Of a stretch of DNA of 64,000 bases, positions 1-8,444 are shown in pieces. Position 1 is the first letter of the stretch, and every line of letters starts with the position of its first letter. Under the pieces are notes generated by a model. It was not told the origin of the DNA and searched no databases. It saw only the letters and a list, made by a program, of their open reading frames with translations. This DNA is from Paracoccus everestensis. Its GTDB lineage: Bacteria; Pseudomonadota; Alphaproteobacteria; Rhodobacterales; Rhodobacteraceae. Location of the stretch: the NCBI RefSeq assembly GCF_021491915.1, contig NZ_CP090836.1, forward strand, positions 854,501 through 918,500, read 5' to 3'. Both the position numbers and the translations under genes were made by a program.

Positions 1-322
1 AGGGACCGCAGGGCTGGTATCGGCCGATGTGCTGCGCGCGCTTGGACGACGGGGCACGCTGGTCAATATCGCCCGCGGATCGGTCGTGGACGAGGCCGCG
101 CTGATCGAGGCGTTGCGCGGCGGGGTGATCGCCCATGCGGGGCTGGACGTGTTCCTGAACGAACCCCATCCCGACCCGGCATTGACGGCGCTGCCAAATG
201 TCACGCTGTATCCCCATCACGCCAGCGGGACCGAGGAGACGCGCGACCGCATGGCGCAACTGACGGTGGGCAACCTCGACGCGTTCTTCGCGGGCCGGCC
301 GCTGCTGACCCCGGTGAACTGA
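1..322 (+). CDS. D-isomer-specific 2-hydroxyacid dehydrogenase, C-terminal part
   Basis: The frame is open from the window edge, so the true start lies upstream. The visible 106 residues are the end of the NAD-binding domain of the D-2-hydroxyacid dehydrogenase family: LVNIARGSVVDEAAL is the signature around the catalytic Arg/Glu strand, AGLDVFLNEP follows, and the catalytic His is in the PHHASG segment. The family reduces 2-keto acids (glyoxylate, hydroxypyruvate and others) with NAD(P)H in the cytoplasm. The substrate cannot be told from this part. gatC follows after 182 bp in the same direction with its own candidate promoter. Confidence 0.9.
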   Translation, partial: GTAGLVSADVLRALGRRGTLVNIARGSVVDEAALIEALRGGVIAHAGLDVFLNEPHPDPALTALPNVTLYPHHASGTEETRDRMAQLTVGNLDAFFAGRPLLTPVN

Positions 323-452
323 ACGTTCAGGGCGCCGCCCCGCCGGCGGCAGGTCGCGACCATCCTTGATCGTTTTCAGCACGATTGCAGGCTGGACGCG
401 GTGCCGGTCTCGGTTAGGGGCGGAACGGTGGCGATCGGGAATGAGGCGCTTC

Positions 453-481
453 TTGCGGGGGCGCGTCGGGGGCTGTAAACC
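453..481 (+). promoter_or_regulatory. Candidate sigma-70 promoter of gatCA
   Basis: TTGCGG (453-458), a 17-bp spacer and TAAACC (476-481) lie just before gatC. The same TTGCG-N17-TAAAC arrangement precedes the tRNA-Glu gene in this window. The gatC start is 24 bp beyond the -10 box and has AAAGGA as ribosome binding site. Confidence 0.45.
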
Positions 482-504
482 CGCGCCGAACGAAAGGAAA
501 CCTC

Positions 505-792
505 ATGTCGATCACCGAGGATCAGGCCCGCAAGGTCGCCCATCTGGCGCGCATCGCCGTCGATGACGCCGCTTTGCCCGCGCTTGCGCGCGAGTTGAAC
601 GGCATCCTGCATTTCATGGAACAACTGTCCGAAGTCGATGTGACAGGCGTCGAACCCATGACCGGCGTCACACCCATGCGCCTGAAGCGGCGGCAGGATG
701 CCGTGACGGCCGGCGGCATGGCCGACAAGATCCTGTCCAATGCCCCCGACGCGCGCGAGGGATTCTTTGCCGTTCCGAAGGTGGTGGAATGA
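505..792 (+). CDS. gatC: Asp-tRNA(Asn)/Glu-tRNA(Gln) amidotransferase subunit C
   Basis: This 95-residue protein has the usual GatC length. It starts [19 protein letters not shown] and carries the typical [11 protein letters not shown] and DKILSNAPD segments, with a C-terminal [10 protein letters not shown]. GatC is the small scaffold that wraps GatA and GatB in the GatCAB complex, which amidates misacylated Glu-tRNA(Gln) and Asp-tRNA(Asn). The ATG has AAAGGA eight bases upstream. Its stop overlaps the gatA start (ATGA, 789-792), so the two are translationally coupled. gatB is not in the window directly after gatA. Confidence 0.97.
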   Translation: MSITEDQARKVAHLARIAVDDAALPALARELNGILHFMEQLSEVDVTGVEPMTGVTPMRLKRRQDAVTAGGMADKILSNAPDAREGFFAVPKVVE

Positions 793-2270
793 CTGACCTG
801 AACACCCTGACCATTGCGGACGCGCGCGATGCGCTGCGCAAGGGCGACACCACCGCCGTCGAGTTGACCGAGGCCTGCCTTTCCGCCATTCAGGCCGCAG
901 GCGCGTTGAACGCCTTTGTCCACGACACCCCCGACATGGCGCGCGACATGGCCCAGGCCGCCGATGCCCGCATCAAGGCGGGCGACGGCACCGCGCTGAC
1001 CGGGATCCCGCTGGGCATCAAGGACGTGTTCTGCGTGAAAAGCGTGCCGTCGCAGGCCGCCAGCCGCATCCTGGAAGGGTTTCGCCCAGAATACGAATCC
1101 ACCGTGACGCAGAACCTGTGGAACGCGGGCGCGGTGATGCTGGGCAAGCTGAACCAGGACGAATTCGCCATGGGTTCGGCCAACGAATCCAGCGTCTATG
1201 GCCCGGCGGTGAATCCGTGGAAGGTCGATGACCGGCAGTTGACGCCGGGCGGCAGTTCGGGCGGATCGGCGGCGGCGGTGGCCGCAGATCTGTGTCTGGC
1301 CGCGACCGGGACCGATACCGGCGGCTCCATCCGCCAGCCTGCGGCCTTTACCGGCATCGTGGGGCTGAAGCCTACCTATGGCCGGGTCAGCCGCTGGGGC
1401 GTGATCGCCTATGCGTCGTCCCTGGACCAGGCGGGACCGATGACCAAGACAGTGCGCGACGCGGCGATCATGCTGGGCGCGATGGCATCCGTCGATCCGC
1501 AGGATTCGACCAGTGCCGATCACCCGGTGCCCGATTACGAGGCCATGCTGACCGGCGACATCCGTGGCAAGCGGATCGGCATCCCGCGTGAATACCGCGT
1601 GGACGGGATGCCCCCCGAAATCGACGCGCTGTGGCACAAGGGTGCCGAGATGCTGCGGGACGCTGGCGCGGAAATCGTCGATATCAGCCTGCCGCACACG
1701 AAATACGCGCTGCCCGCCTATTACGTCATCGCGCCGGCCGAGGCGTCGTCGAACCTCGCCCGCTATGACGGGGTGCGCTATGGCCGCCGCGCCCGGCTGG
1801 GCCAGGGCGACGGCATTACCGATATGTATGAAAAGACCCGGGCCGAGGGTTTCGGCCCCGAGGTTCAGCGCCGCATCATGATCGGTACCTATGTTCTGTC
1901 GGCGGGCTTCTATGACGCCTATTACAACCGCGCCCGCAAGGTCCGCGCGCTGATCAAGCGCGACTTCGACATGGCCTTTGCCGATGGCATCGACGCGATC
2001 CTGGCGCCCACCACGCCCTCGGCCGCCTTTGGCCTTGGGGCCATGGACAGCAGCGATCCGGTGGCGATGTATCTCAACGACGTTTTCACCGTGACGCTGA
2101 ACCTGGCCGGACTGCCGGGCATCGCGGTCCCCGTGGGTCTGGACAAGCAGGGCCTGCCCCTGGGCCTGCAGCTGTTCGGCCGCCCCTTCGAGGAAGGCGA
2201 GTTGCTGAACCACGCGCTTGTCCTGGAACGCGCCGCCGGATTTGTGGCCAAGCCCGGTCGCTGGTGGTAG
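789..2270 (+). CDS. gatA: Asp-tRNA(Asn)/Glu-tRNA(Gln) amidotransferase subunit A
   Basis: This 493-residue amidase-signature protein releases ammonia from glutamine for the GatCAB complex. The Ser-cisSer-Lys catalytic triad is visible: Lys78 in [10 protein letters not shown], cis-Ser156 in the GGSSGGSA motif, and nucleophile Ser180 in [11 protein letters not shown]. The 24-residue spacing between the two serines fits GatA enzymes. The start overlaps the gatC stop by four bases. Length and ends match the family, so the gene appears intact. Confidence 0.97.
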   Translation: MTDLNTLTIADARDALRKGDTTAVELTEACLSAIQAAGALNAFVHDTPDMARDMAQAADARIKAGDGTALTGIPLGIKDVFCVKSVPSQAASRILEGFRPEYESTVTQNLWNAGAVMLGKLNQDEFAMGSANESSVYGPAVNPWKVDDRQLTPGGSSGGSAAAVAADLCLAATGTDTGGSIRQPAAFTGIVGLKPTYGRVSRWGVIAYASSLDQAGPMTKTVRDAAIMLGAMASVDPQDSTSADHPVPDYEAMLTGDIRGKRIGIPREYRVDGMPPEIDALWHKGAEMLRDAGAEIVDISLPHTKYALPAYYVIAPAEASSNLARYDGVRYGRRARLGQGDGITDMYEKTRAEGFGPEVQRRIMIGTYVLSAGFYDAYYNRARKVRALIKRDFDMAFADGIDAILAPTTPSAAFGLGAMDSSDPVAMYLNDVFTVTLNLAGLPGIAVPVGLDKQGLPLGLQLFGRPFEEGELLNHALVLERAAGFVAKPGRWW

Positions 2271-2301
2271 GGTCGCGACAGTGGCATATTCAGGAGGCAT
2301 G

Positions 2302-2661
2302 ATGCGCGGCTGTCTGATCCTTTCGGTGCTGGCGCTTGCCGGCTGTGGCGAGCATCTGGGCTGGAACCCGAACTACAACTTCGGCCCGACCCGCTATGGC
2401 GAATACCGCGCCACACGAGAGGCGGCCCTGGTCACGGCCACGGAATCGCCCAAGACCATCCCGGTCGCCCGCCCCTTTTATGCGCCCACGGGGGCGGATA
2501 TCGCGGGCCGCAGCCCGGTGCCGATCCCCGCGACCATGGGCGTGGACCGGGTACGGGTGGTCAAGCCTGCGATGGCCCCCGCCGCCCCCGTGCAAAGGCC
2601 CGACGCGCCGGTCGTGATCGTGCCCCCTTCCATGCGCACGGGCGACCAGCCGCCGCTGTGA
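2302..2661 (+). CDS. Small lipoprotein, function unknown
   Basis: The predicted 119-residue product begins MRGCLILSVLALAGC, a short signal peptide with a lipobox (LALAGC, lipidated Cys15), so it should be a membrane-anchored lipoprotein. The mature part is rich in Pro, Ala and Thr and has no recognised domain. Of two adjacent ATGs, 2302 is preferred because AGGAGG (2292-2297) lies four bases before it, against one base for 2299. The stop overlaps the GTG start of the amidase gene, so the two are probably co-transcribed. Confidence 0.7.
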   Translation: MRGCLILSVLALAGCGEHLGWNPNYNFGPTRYGEYRATREAALVTATESPKTIPVARPFYAPTGADIAGRSPVPIPATMGVDRVRVVKPAMAPAAPVQRPDAPVVIVPPSMRTGDQPPL

Positions 2662-3323
2662 GCGGAGGTTTCCCCAGTCCCAACCATGGCGACAGGCGCG
2701 GCCAGCGCCCCGAACTGATCGTGCTGCATTACACGGGCATGGCCGATGCCGCCGGCGCCCGCGCGCGCCTGTGCGATCCAGCAGCCCAGGTCAGCGCGCA
2801 TTGGTTGATCCTGGAGGATGGCCGTGCCGAGGCCCTGGTCCCCGAGCATCGCCGCGCCTGGCACGCGGGCGCGGGATCCTGGCAAGGCCGGGACGACGTG
2901 AATTCCCGCTCGATCGGGATCGAGATCGCCAACCCCGGCGACCGCCCCTTTCCCCTGCGCCAGATGGACGGGGTTGCGTCGCTGTTGCGCGGCATCATGG
3001 ACCGCTGGGGGATCGGACCCGATGGGGTGATCGGCCATTCCGACATGGCGCCGGGCCGCAAGATCGACCCTGGTCCCCGCTTTGACTGGCAGCGCCTGGC
3101 GTGCGAAGGCCTGGCCCTGCAAAGGGGCCGGGGACCGGACTTGCCTCTGGACGCCAGTCTGACCCGGATCGGCTATCCCCCCGTGGACGCCGCCGCCCGC
3201 CTTGCCGCCTTCCGCCTGCGCTTCCGCCCCTGGGGGCAGGGGGCGGAATGCGCCGCCGACCGCCGTTGCGCGACCTTTGTGGTGGCGTCCATGGGTGCTG
3301 CGAAGCGTGGCGCCGGGGTCTGA
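2658..3323 (+). CDS. N-acetylmuramoyl-L-alanine amidase (Amidase_2/AmiD type)
   Basis: The 221-residue product is a zinc amidase that cuts the amide bond between N-acetylmuramic acid and L-alanine in murein peptides. Zinc and catalytic positions can be read: His24 (LIVLHYTGM), Glu89 (SIGIEIANPG), His127 (IGHSDMAPGRK), Lys135 and Asp137. No signal peptide is visible, so a cytoplasmic AmpD-like recycling role or non-classical export are both possible. The GTG start overlaps the lipoprotein stop (GTGA). Confidence 0.88.
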   Translation: MSGGFPSPNHGDRRGQRPELIVLHYTGMADAAGARARLCDPAAQVSAHWLILEDGRAEALVPEHRRAWHAGAGSWQGRDDVNSRSIGIEIANPGDRPFPLRQMDGVASLLRGIMDRWGIGPDGVIGHSDMAPGRKIDPGPRFDWQRLACEGLALQRGRGPDLPLDASLTRIGYPPVDAAARLAAFRLRFRPWGQGAECAADRRCATFVVASMGAAKRGAGV

Positions 3324-3354
3324 GATCACCGCTTGGAAAGCCTTTGGGGACCGC

Positions 3355-3368
3355 GCAAAAATTTTTGC
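3355..3368. repeat. 14-bp perfect palindrome after the amidase gene
   Basis: GCAAAAATTTTTGC is a perfect palindrome 32 bp after the amidase stop. It is AT-rich in a GC-rich setting and could end amidase transcription or be an upstream element of the tRNA promoter 20 bp further on. Confidence 0.4.
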
Positions 3369-3388
3369 ACTGGCACCGAAATTTCCGC

Positions 3389-3417
3389 TTGCGCCCCTTT
3401 GCGGCTTTGCCTAAACA
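3389..3417 (+). promoter_or_regulatory. Candidate promoter of tRNA-Glu
   Basis: TTGCGC (3389-3394) and TAAACA (3412-3417) are separated by 17 bp and lie 42 bp before the mature tRNA 5' end. The same pattern occurs upstream of gatC. Confidence 0.5.
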
Positions 3418-3458
3418 CCGCCCCACGCCACCCGGCAAGACGGGCAGCGCAAGAAAGT

Positions 3459-3533
3459 GGCCCGTTCGTCTATCGGTTAGGACGTCAGGTTTTCAACCTG
3501 AAAAGAGGGGTTCGACTCCCCTACGGGCTGCCA
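3459..3533 (+). tRNA. tRNA-Glu (anticodon TTC)
   Basis: The cloverleaf is 75 nt including an encoded CCA (3531-3533). The acceptor stem pairs GGCCCGT with ACGGGCT (one G-U pair). The anticodon stem TCAGG/CCTGA encloses the loop TTTTCAA with anticodon TTC. The T arm contains GGTTCGACTCC. The gene is complete; its 3' end from 3515 is repeated at 15931, marking it as the attachment site of the element that follows. Confidence 0.97.
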
Positions 3534-3535
3534 CT
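3515..3535 (+). repeat. attL: left attachment repeat inside tRNA-Glu
   Basis: The 21 bp run from the T stem through the acceptor 3' strand and CCA, plus two bases beyond. They are identical to 15931-15951. Integration restored a full tRNA gene on the left side. Confidence 0.85.
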
Positions 3536-3576
3536 CACTATCCTTACATATTGATTTTATTGAACTTTTTAGAGGA

Positions 3577-3608
3577 AGTGTCCCACTGTTTTTGGGGTGT
3601 GGGACACT
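3577..3608. repeat. Inverted GTGGGACACT pair near attL (candidate integrase arm sites)
   Basis: AGTGTCCCAC (3577-3586) and GTGGGACACT (3599-3608) form a perfect 10-bp inverted repeat with a 12-bp spacer, 42 bp inside the left att repeat. Two more copies of GTGGGACAC lie just inside attR (15828 and 15883). Short repeats near both ends are what arm-type integrase sites look like. Confidence 0.5.
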
Positions 3609-4799
3609 GCGCTTCTTTCGGGCCGCTTCTGCGCGCTCAAATCCCTGCGTCGCAAGCCGAGCGCGCTCAACGTTTTCTGTGTAGATGGCCGCGGTCCTTG
3701 GATCGCTGTGCGACAGACGGGACATGATTTCGTAAACAGAGCTTCCTGACAAGGCGAGCTCTTCTGCGACATACTTGCGGATACCGTGCTGGGACAGTCT
3801 TGCCTTACCCTCTTCATCAACCAGACCCGCTTCAATGATCCACTTTCGGATTCTATTCGCGAGTGAGTTCGCTGATGCGAATGGCCTGCCGTACTCCGTA
3901 AGCAGAAATGCGGAAGCTTCTGGATCAGCGTTTGCAAGTTCTTCGTCCAATGCGGTCATCACCGGAACTTTCACTGGTTTCGAACCTGCTTTGCCGGGCT
4001 GCCAGTACAGGAAGGATCGTCCATCTTCATCGACTTTGTTTTTTGGCCCTGTTCGGTGTGTATCGTCAGTTCGGGCGGCCATGTTTTGTGCGAGCAGGAA
4101 CCAGCGACGTGCCATTGTCCCCGGACCGTGATGGCGGAGAAACTGCTCTTCCTCGACCATTTTCCAAGGCGTCGCTCCGCCGCGTGATCGGTGCGGACTC
4201 GGCACTCCATAAACTGGCGAGTTGGAGGGAAACCCTCGGTCCTCACCCTGTTAATTTCCACGCAGAACTGAGCCGGCATTTCCATCGAGAAGTGAGCCAC
4301 CCCTGACTATGGATTTCCGGTCATGCAGTGGTCAAGGCATGTGTGGTCTCCTTTTTTTTCGCGGCAACTGCGGCTGAACTGGCCTTGAAGCGGAAGCTGT
4401 CGTTTCCGGTTTCCAGGATGTGGCAACGATGGGTGAGACGGTCGAGCAATGCAGTGGTCATCTTGGCATCGCCAAAGACCGTGGCCCATTCGCTGAAGCT
4501 GAGGTTGGTGGTGATGATGACGCTGGTGCGCTCATAGAGCTTGCTCAGCAGATGGAAGAGCAGCGCCCCGCCCGAGGCGCTGAACGGCAGGTATCCCAAC
4601 TCATCGAGGATCACGAGATCGAGGCGGGTCAGGGTTTCGGCAAGCTGTCCGGCCTTTCCCTTGGCCTTCTCCTGTTCAAGGGTATTGACCAGTTCGATGG
4701 TGGAGAAGAAGCGGACCTTGCGGCGGTGATGCTCAATGGCCTGGACGCCGAGGGCGGTTGCGGCGTGATCTTGTACCGATAGCGCAAGGCTTTTTTCGG

Positions 4800-6137
4800 C
4801 TATGCCGCAATGGAAACTCGATTGACGCGCCGTGTGGCACGGATGCTTTCGGATACGGTGTAGCGCTCGGTGATCAGGGCCTTTGCCTCGGCAAGAGAGA
4901 TCTCGCGCCCGTCTCGGTCACGCAAGATATATGGCTTCCCAGTTCGCAAAACGTGGAAGATGCGGCTGACGAGCCGATTGGCGACGGCGCAGAGGGCTTG
5001 CTTGTGGTGGTGGCTCCGGTGGGTCATCATCTTGCAGTAGACCTCGGCAAGATCAGGATCGATCTTTCGGGCGGCGTCGGCTGCCAGCATAAGAGCACGC
5101 TTGATCCGATCATTGCCGCCTTGGGTGATCTTCTGGCCTGGCCTTTCGGTGCCGCCGCTGTCCGAACGGCGCGGAAACAGACCGCAGAAGCCGCGAATGT
5201 GTCGCTCAGATTGGAAGCGGTCGGCACAATGGAGCACCCCCAGCAGCACGGGTGCCAGATGGCGACCGATGCCGGGGATGGTGCGCAGGACATCTTCGGG
5301 CTGCAATTCGCAGTAAATTGCCTCGATCTTGAGCGTCAACTGGTCCCGAGCGAGCATGTTGACCTTCATGACATCAATCTCGATGCAGATCTCGGCCTGC
5401 AGTTCAGTAAAGTCGAGATGATCGCGATGAAGGGCAAGGGCTTCCCGGGCGGCCTGGCGGAGCCCTTCGATAAGCGCATCAACAAAGGCACCGCTATGAG
5501 GATGATTTCCGCTGGCATGCAGGGCAATGAAGCGTGCGATCGTAGACCTTCGCGCCTTGAGGACTACCTCCGGATCGACCCAATGCTGCAGAAGCGCCAT
5601 GGCGAGCCGGGTGCCGAAGTCTGGCAGCACGCGCTCGAGAAGCGGGGATGCCCATCGAACGAGATCGAGAAGCCGACGCTTGGCTGAGGCAACGGCATCC
5701 TGGAAGCGGCTGCGCTGCTTGGTAAGACGCTGCAAGGCATGGCTCTTCGGGGCTGGGATATGAACCGGATCGAGCCTCGGCCCTCCGAAGCTCGGAATGG
5801 CAGCCAAGACATGCGCATCCGCCAGATCGGTCTTGGCGTGTTCAGACAGGTAGCGGCGCAGGGCCTTCACCCGCTTGCCTTTGACGCGCGCGACTGCGAC
5901 GCCGACATCGGCGAGCCGGTGGGCAACCGGAAACCAGCTCATGCCGGTGGGTTCCATGATCGCCTGCACGCAGTCATCCGGGCCTATATCGGAGATTGCG
6001 CGCGCAACGAAAGCGTCTAGGGAGCAAGGGTTGTGACGGAACCGTATGGGCCGGCCGACAGGCTGGCCATTGTCGTAGATCTGGGCGACATGATCACCTC
6101 GGATGGCGAGGTCTATTCCAATCGTTCTGTTGATCAT
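4800..6137 (-). CDS. IS110-family transposase (DEDD recombinase)
   Basis: The 445-residue protein has an N-terminal RuvC-like DEDD domain: first Asp in IGIDLA, Glu in IMEPTGMSW, and [11 protein letters not shown] for the later acidic pair. The C-terminal Tnp20 domain includes [16 protein letters not shown], with a Ser-containing RRSDSGGTE segment. An ATG at 6194 would add 19 residues, but that stretch overlaps the predicted bridge-RNA region, so [11 protein letters not shown] at 6137 is preferred. The frame is intact and may be functional. Confidence 0.9.
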   Translation of the reverse strand: MINRTIGIDLAIRGDHVAQIYDNGQPVGRPIRFRHNPCSLDAFVARAISDIGPDDCVQAIMEPTGMSWFPVAHRLADVGVAVARVKGKRVKALRRYLSEHAKTDLADAHVLAAIPSFGGPRLDPVHIPAPKSHALQRLTKQRSRFQDAVASAKRRLLDLVRWASPLLERVLPDFGTRLAMALLQHWVDPEVVLKARRSTIARFIALHASGNHPHSGAFVDALIEGLRQAAREALALHRDHLDFTELQAEICIEIDVMKVNMLARDQLTLKIEAIYCELQPEDVLRTIPGIGRHLAPVLLGVLHCADRFQSERHIRGFCGLFPRRSDSGGTERPGQKITQGGNDRIKRALMLAADAARKIDPDLAEVYCKMMTHRSHHHKQALCAVANRLVSRIFHVLRTGKPYILRDRDGREISLAEAKALITERYTVSESIRATRRVNRVSIAA

Positions 6138-6459
6138 TGCTAGGATCCTTGTTGGTGAAGAACCACGCGTCGCCAGCACAGTCAGGTATGTCATTCGTGG
6201 CCTATGCTTCCGGCGGGAAGCGACACCACAATCGTGTTACACTTGCCTCGTCGACGCGGCCGGATCGGGATTATGATTTCACGGTCACGAGACGATCTTC
6301 GGATCTCTCAGGGTCTTCGACCCGAACCGGCCCGGTTCGCGTCGACACATTGACCCGGTTCCAGAATATCGGGAACCGGATCTGATCCGCGATCACCTCG
6401 TCGAAGCAAGATCAGCACTGTCTTCCCCGTGGCATCAGACCCGGCCCGCTATGGATACC
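6138..6459 (-). ncRNA. Predicted bridge (seek) RNA region of the IS110 element
   Basis: The end upstream of an IS110-group transposase is known to encode a bridge RNA with one loop matching the target and one matching the element ends. On the minus strand, GGGAAGAC (complement of 6420-6427) repeats the target sequence directly flanking the insertion (complement of 6463-6470). ATACCTGA (complement of 6182-6189) is complementary to the element's own end where it meets the target (ATACCTGA at 6455-6462 on plus). Exact RNA ends and folding were not computed. Confidence 0.6.
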
Positions 6460-6798
6460 TGAGTCTTCCCTGTGCCAGGACCGCCGATCAGAACTACGTT
6501 CTGGGCCCCGTCCATGAACTCGCAGCGGTGCAGCTGGCGCACTGTGGCTTCGTTGATCTCGCTGGCGGCGAAGTCGAAGCCTGAGAGATCCTTGTAGGCT
6601 GGGAAGCGCGCCGCCTTCATGTGATAGGCGATGGATCGGACCTCACGCTCGGCTATCTCGGCCTTCAGCAGTTGGGACAGGATTGGCACAGCCGCTTCAA
6701 AGGCCGGTGCCCCTTGCTCGATCAGGTCCGTCACGGCCTGCGCCATGCCATGCATCTTGAGGCTGCGGAGCATGATGACGATGGCACCGCTGGCGGGA

Positions 6799-8331
6799 TC
6801 ATGACGCATGATGGCCCCCTGCAACGGGGGTGCGCAGGCCGTCATAGCGCTCGACATTGGCCTTGGGTTCGCGATGGAGAACCAGAGCCTGCGGGGTATC
6901 GAGGGGCGGCCCGCCGATGACCTTGCCGTCGACCAGCCGGTGCAACAGGTTCAGCACATGGGTCTTGGTTGCCACGCCCTCGGCCAGGGCCAGTTCCACG
7001 GCGGCGAGGACGGCCTGCTCGTCGTGCTGAAGAACCAGGGCAAGGATATCGACCATCTCGCGATCACCACCAGGCTTGCGCAGCATCTGGTCCTGCAGTT
7101 GCCGGAAGGCAGGCGGCAGTTCCGCGAATGGTGCTCCGTTCCTGAGAGCCCCGGGCTTGCGCTGGAGAACAGCCAGGTAATGCCGCCAATCGTAGATCGT
7201 CCGTGGCGGCACCTGGTGGTTGCGCTGGAACACGCGGCCATGCTCGCACAGGAGGTTGCCCTCGGCCGCCACGACCAGTCGATCCGGGTAAATCCGTAGA
7301 CTGACAGGCCGGTTCGCAAAGGACGCGGGAACGCTGTAGCGATTGCGCTCGAAGCTGATCAGGCAGGTGGGCGAGACGCGCTTGCTCAACTCGATAAAGC
7401 CGTCAAAAGCCGGCGGCAACGGCATCAGCGCGGCCCGCTCCTCAGCCCAGACATCGGCGATCGTGCCGGGCAGCGTGCCATGCGGGGTCTCATGCCACAG
7501 CTCCAGGCAACGCTGCTCCAGCCAGGCGTTCATCGTGGCAAGGTCGGGAAAGCCCGGCATCCCCTGCAGGACCTGATGGCGGGAGTCCTGAACGTTCTTC
7601 TCGACCTGACCCTTCTCCCATCCTGCCGCCGGATTGCAGAACTCCGGCTCGAAGACATAGTGGTTGGCCATCGCGAGGAAGCGGATGTTGACCTGCCGCT
7701 CCTTGCCGCGACCGACACGGTCCACCGCTGTCTTCATGTTATCGTAGATGCCCCGTTCGGGCACGCCACCAAAGACACGGAAGCCATGCCAGTGGGCATC
7801 GAAGAGCATCTCGTGGGTCTGCAGTGGGTAGGCGCGCAACAGGAAGGCCCGGCTGTGGGACAGCTTGATATGCGCCATCTGAAGCTTGGTGCGCTCGTCA
7901 CCCAGAAGCCCGTAGTCTTCGCTCCAGTCGAACTGGAAGGCCTCTCCCGGTCGGAAAGACAGCGGAACGAAGGTGCCGCGTCCTGTGGTCTGCTGTTCCC
8001 GCTGGCGATCTGTCCGCCAGTCCCGCGCAAAGGCCGCAACCCGGTTGTAGGAGCCGGTGAAGCCGAGCGTGACGAGATCGGCATGCATCTGCTTCAGCGT
8101 CCGCCGCTGCTTGCGCGACTTGCCGGCTTCCGTCTTCAACCAGCCAGCCAGCTTCTCGGAAAAAGGGTCAAGCTTGCTCGGCCGATCCGGCGTGGCAAAC
8201 TTCGGCTCAATCGTGCCCTCCGCCAGATGCCTGGCAATCGTGTTGCGCGACAGTCCGGTGCGCCGCGCAATCTCGCGTATCGACAGCTTCTGCCGCACAT
8301 GCATCCGTCGAATGATGTTCAAAAGTCCCAT
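6799..8331 (-). CDS. istA: IS21 transposase IstA (element A)
   Basis: The 510-residue DDE transposase has an N-terminal helix-turn-helix (KLSIREIARRTGLSRNTIARHL) and a catalytic core with FQFDWSEDYG, GIYDNMKTAVD and KGQVEKNVQDSRHQ giving D, D and E. A C-terminal beta-barrel-like part follows (RNRYSVPASFANRPVSLRIY). The ATG at 8331 has GGGAG upstream; a GTG at 8340 is also possible. It appears intact, but its partner istB is broken, so transposition would need IstB in trans. Confidence 0.92.
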   Translation of the reverse strand: MGLLNIIRRMHVRQKLSIREIARRTGLSRNTIARHLAEGTIEPKFATPDRPSKLDPFSEKLAGWLKTEAGKSRKQRRTLKQMHADLVTLGFTGSYNRVAAFARDWRTDRQREQQTTGRGTFVPLSFRPGEAFQFDWSEDYGLLGDERTKLQMAHIKLSHSRAFLLRAYPLQTHEMLFDAHWHGFRVFGGVPERGIYDNMKTAVDRVGRGKERQVNIRFLAMANHYVFEPEFCNPAAGWEKGQVEKNVQDSRHQVLQGMPGFPDLATMNAWLEQRCLELWHETPHGTLPGTIADVWAEERAALMPLPPAFDGFIELSKRVSPTCLISFERNRYSVPASFANRPVSLRIYPDRLVVAAEGNLLCEHGRVFQRNHQVPPRTIYDWRHYLAVLQRKPGALRNGAPFAELPPAFRQLQDQMLRKPGGDREMVDILALVLQHDEQAVLAAVELALAEGVATKTHVLNLLHRLVDGKVIGGPPLDTPQALVLHREPKANVERYDGLRTPVAGGHHAS

Positions 8332-8444
8332 GTGGATCACTCCCGTTGCCCCCGCTGCTCACCGCTCTGGGGGAAGGTTCACATGGCTCAATTCTCAGTG
8401 GAAATTACCCGCCTATCCGGCTCAGTTCTGGGTGGAAATCAACA

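Larger units (their letters stand above)
3477..4248 (-). pseudogene. Tyrosine recombinase (phage-type integrase), 5' part lost to IS21
   Basis: The frame is open from the IS21 end at 4248 down to a stop at 3477. The C-terminal catalytic domain is recognisable: an Arg box (MAARTDD), HGIRK carrying the His-x-x-Arg pair, a second His in SRLSHSDPR, and the nucleophile Tyr in AAIYTEN. The N-terminal core-binding domain is missing, so the gene is broken. The last ~19 residues are encoded antisense to the tRNA gene, which is common when an integrase gene abuts its att site. This should be the recombinase that inserted the island. Confidence 0.85.
4766..6462 (-). mobile_element. IS110-family insertion sequence inside istB
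   Basis: The boundaries are read from the interrupted istB gene. Target TGA occurs at both edges (4766-4768 and 6460-6462), giving a 1694-bp element plus one TGA. There are no true terminal inverted repeats, only a short subterminal pair (CGATAGCG near the left edge, CGCTATGG near the right), as expected for IS110. The transposase is on the minus strand. The non-coding end upstream of it is ~320 bp; the downstream end is only ~30 bp. This is the layout of the IS110 group, in which the long end encodes the bridge RNA. Confidence 0.88.
4321..6809 (-). pseudogene. istB: IstB ATPase of IS21 element A, split by IS110
   Basis: IstB is the AAA+ helper of IS21 transposition. The N-terminal piece (6809 down to 6463) starts MRHDPASGAIVIMLRSL and ends in the Walker A motif GGPGTGKT. 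The C-terminal piece (4765 down to 4321) resumes at [16 protein letters not shown] and contains Walker B ([12 protein letters not shown]). Removing the 1.69-kb IS110 with one copy of TGA restores a continuous frame, GTGKTHAATALG. The start at 6809 has AGGGG upstream and overlaps the istA end by 11 bp. Confidence 0.88.
4249..8444 (-). mobile_element. IS21-family element A, interrupted by an IS110 element
   Basis: Both ends start TGTT followed by a TTTCCAC core and a CAGAACTGAGCC block (left 4249 onward, right complement of 8444 backward), with a second degenerate copy inside each end as in IS21 elements. The sequence ACCC flanks it on both sides (4245-4248, 8445-8448) as a 4-bp target duplication. 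Without the IS110 insert it measures about 2.5 kb, normal for the family. It contains istA and a split istB. It separates the integrase remnant from the type ISP fragment. Confidence 0.88.

Noticed and set aside
522..2300. 592-codon minus-strand open frame over gatC/gatA
   Set aside because: Antisense of two clear core genes; no family features and no start context.
3971..4300. 109-codon minus-strand frame starting in the IS21 end
   Set aside because: It is out of frame with the recognisable integrase catalytic domain and begins in the IS terminal repeat.
8057..8444. Upstream extension of the type ISP frame into IS21 A
   Set aside because: These codons lie in istA antisense and in the IS terminal repeats; the ISP similarity begins at the IS edge.
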